Source: Daphnia carinata (taxonomy: Eukaryota; Arthropoda; Branchiopoda; Diplostraca; Daphniidae). Taken from it: a stretch of DNA of 64,000 bases. Shown one piece after another: positions 62,946-64,000 of the stretch. The stretch is taken from contig NC_081331.1 of assembly GCF_022539665.2 (NCBI RefSeq), forward strand, positions 1,274,501 through 1,338,500, in the 5' to 3' direction. The position numbers were made by a program, and so were the translations under genes. Under the pieces are notes generated by a model. It did not search any database, had not been told where the DNA came from, and was given only the letters and a program-made list of their open reading frames with translations. Position 1 is the first letter of the stretch; every line of letters starts with the position of its first letter.

Positions 62946-64000
62946 CTGGTTTTCACCATCGTAGGTCATCAAATTTATCATCATTAATCAATTTACAGGG
63001 AAAAAGCAATCAGGGGCTAGTTATTTAATGGCTACGGCTAGGCGGAACAAGAGCCATAGAAGGAAACGTGCACAGTAAAGAGCAGTGTCATGCTTCCTAA
63101 AAGCTTCTCACTCTTATTTTTTCCATGCAACAGCCTCAATGCTTTATGCCACAAATAGCTATTAATTATACTGGGTATTAAAAATAAAATAATAAATTAT
63201 CTTTAGATTATTTTTTTTCCCTTGTGGTGTTAATAGCTTAGATTTATGATGAAGACGGTTTAAATCAAAACGAAATTTCTTTTTAAGTTTTAAGCTTTTC
63301 TTCTTTCATTTAGATCTCTTGAAAGAGCTTTATTGGGCAACTTAATTAACGGCTACGAAGATCAAATGGAAATTTGCATTCTACGAAAACCGGAAAAAGA
63401 TGAAATTTGCACGTAGGACTCGAAATTGAACTTTTACGAAAGTTGACAGGTATTTTTGACGAAAAAAAATAGGTAAAATAACAACAAAAAAAGATGGGGA
63501 TCCACTGTGGTTTCGGTGAATAACTTTATCGATGTTTTGGAATTTATCGAAGTAGTTGAGTGCCCGGCTGTAACGAAATTAGCAACTTTGTGTTTTGTTA
63601 AAAAAAAAAAACTATGACGATGGAACGGTGGTTGAAAACTTGTAAATGCATACTTTTTAGATTCCTGAGAGACGTGCCTAAGTGGCATGTTTGATTTCTC
63701 TATTTTACCCCAAGCACTTACTGGGCGAGCGCGCCGCGTGCCCCACCCTATTTAGCTAATGAGAAAGGATGATAGTTGAATCCCTTTTTGCCTCCCTACA
63801 AATGAAAACAGCAAATTTCCAACTGGCTCCCAAAATCCTGGAATAATCCCAAGCAGAGGCCGCGATTTTTCTTTAATTTGCTCACAACAATTACACGCTA
63901 TCTTACCGTTAGTACAATAAAAACGCATTAATTAGAGCAAGAAAAAGCAAGATACATATCTATAAATACATCAACAATCTACCTGCGAGTGCAACGTCTC
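62946..64000. other. Intron at right edge of window
   Basis: Sequence upstream of exon 7a. No exon coding for the expected ligand-binding segment before GVPGK was found here, so the next exon must lie beyond 64000. The rest is A/T-rich and featureless. Confidence 0.5.

Noticed and set aside
63983-64000. Possible exon end with a gtagat donor at the right edge
   Set aside because: The residues in the required phase do not resemble the segment expected before GVPGK in nAChR alpha subunits.

Overview
This is a eukaryotic (arthropod) nuclear window, most likely from a branchiopod crustacean of the Daphnia type. The evidence is short introns of about 53-65 bp inside compact genes, GT-AG splice sites, A/T-rich spacers full of homopolymers and microsatellites, and proteins resembling insect and vertebrate families. 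There is no prokaryotic gene organisation. All exon models were built by hand from reading frame, splice-site and phase agreement, plus remembered family features. No database was searched.

Left end (1-2.5 kb, + strand): two tightly packed genes, a CDK2AP/DOC-1 family gene (three coding exons) and a DPH7/WDR85 diphthine methyl esterase gene (two exons). Only 8 nt separate the stop of the first from the start of the second, which suggests a dicistronic transcript.

4.0-28.9 kb (- strand): one long PDE8 (high-affinity cAMP phosphodiesterase) gene. I resolve 18 exons: an MGC N-terminus, a receiver-like domain split over several exons, a PAS domain and the HD-type catalytic domain. One linking exon between 21.15 and 28.6 kb was not found. 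The introns hold simple repeats and a few coding-like islands on the opposite strand, including a possible HSPA12-like fragment.

28.9-38.9 kb: no gene recognised; simple repeats and one perfect 12-bp hairpin with a GCAA loop. 38.98-41.67 kb (- strand): a phase-coherent chain of seven exons for a protein I cannot identify.

45.3-62.9 kb (- strand): two nicotinic acetylcholine receptor subunit genes in tandem. The first is a complete beta1-type subunit (seven exons, about 588 aa). The second is an alpha7-like (insect alpha5/6/7-type) subunit whose 5' exons lie beyond the window. The alpha gene has two alternative loop-C/M1 exons of identical length (195 nt) followed by three alternative M2 exons (87, 84, 87 nt), giving six possible channel cores. 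The alternative exons replace the acidic pore rings at -1' and 20' with serine, the most interesting signal in the window. Two diverged copies of an uncharacterised dispersed repeat lie on either side of the beta1 gene.
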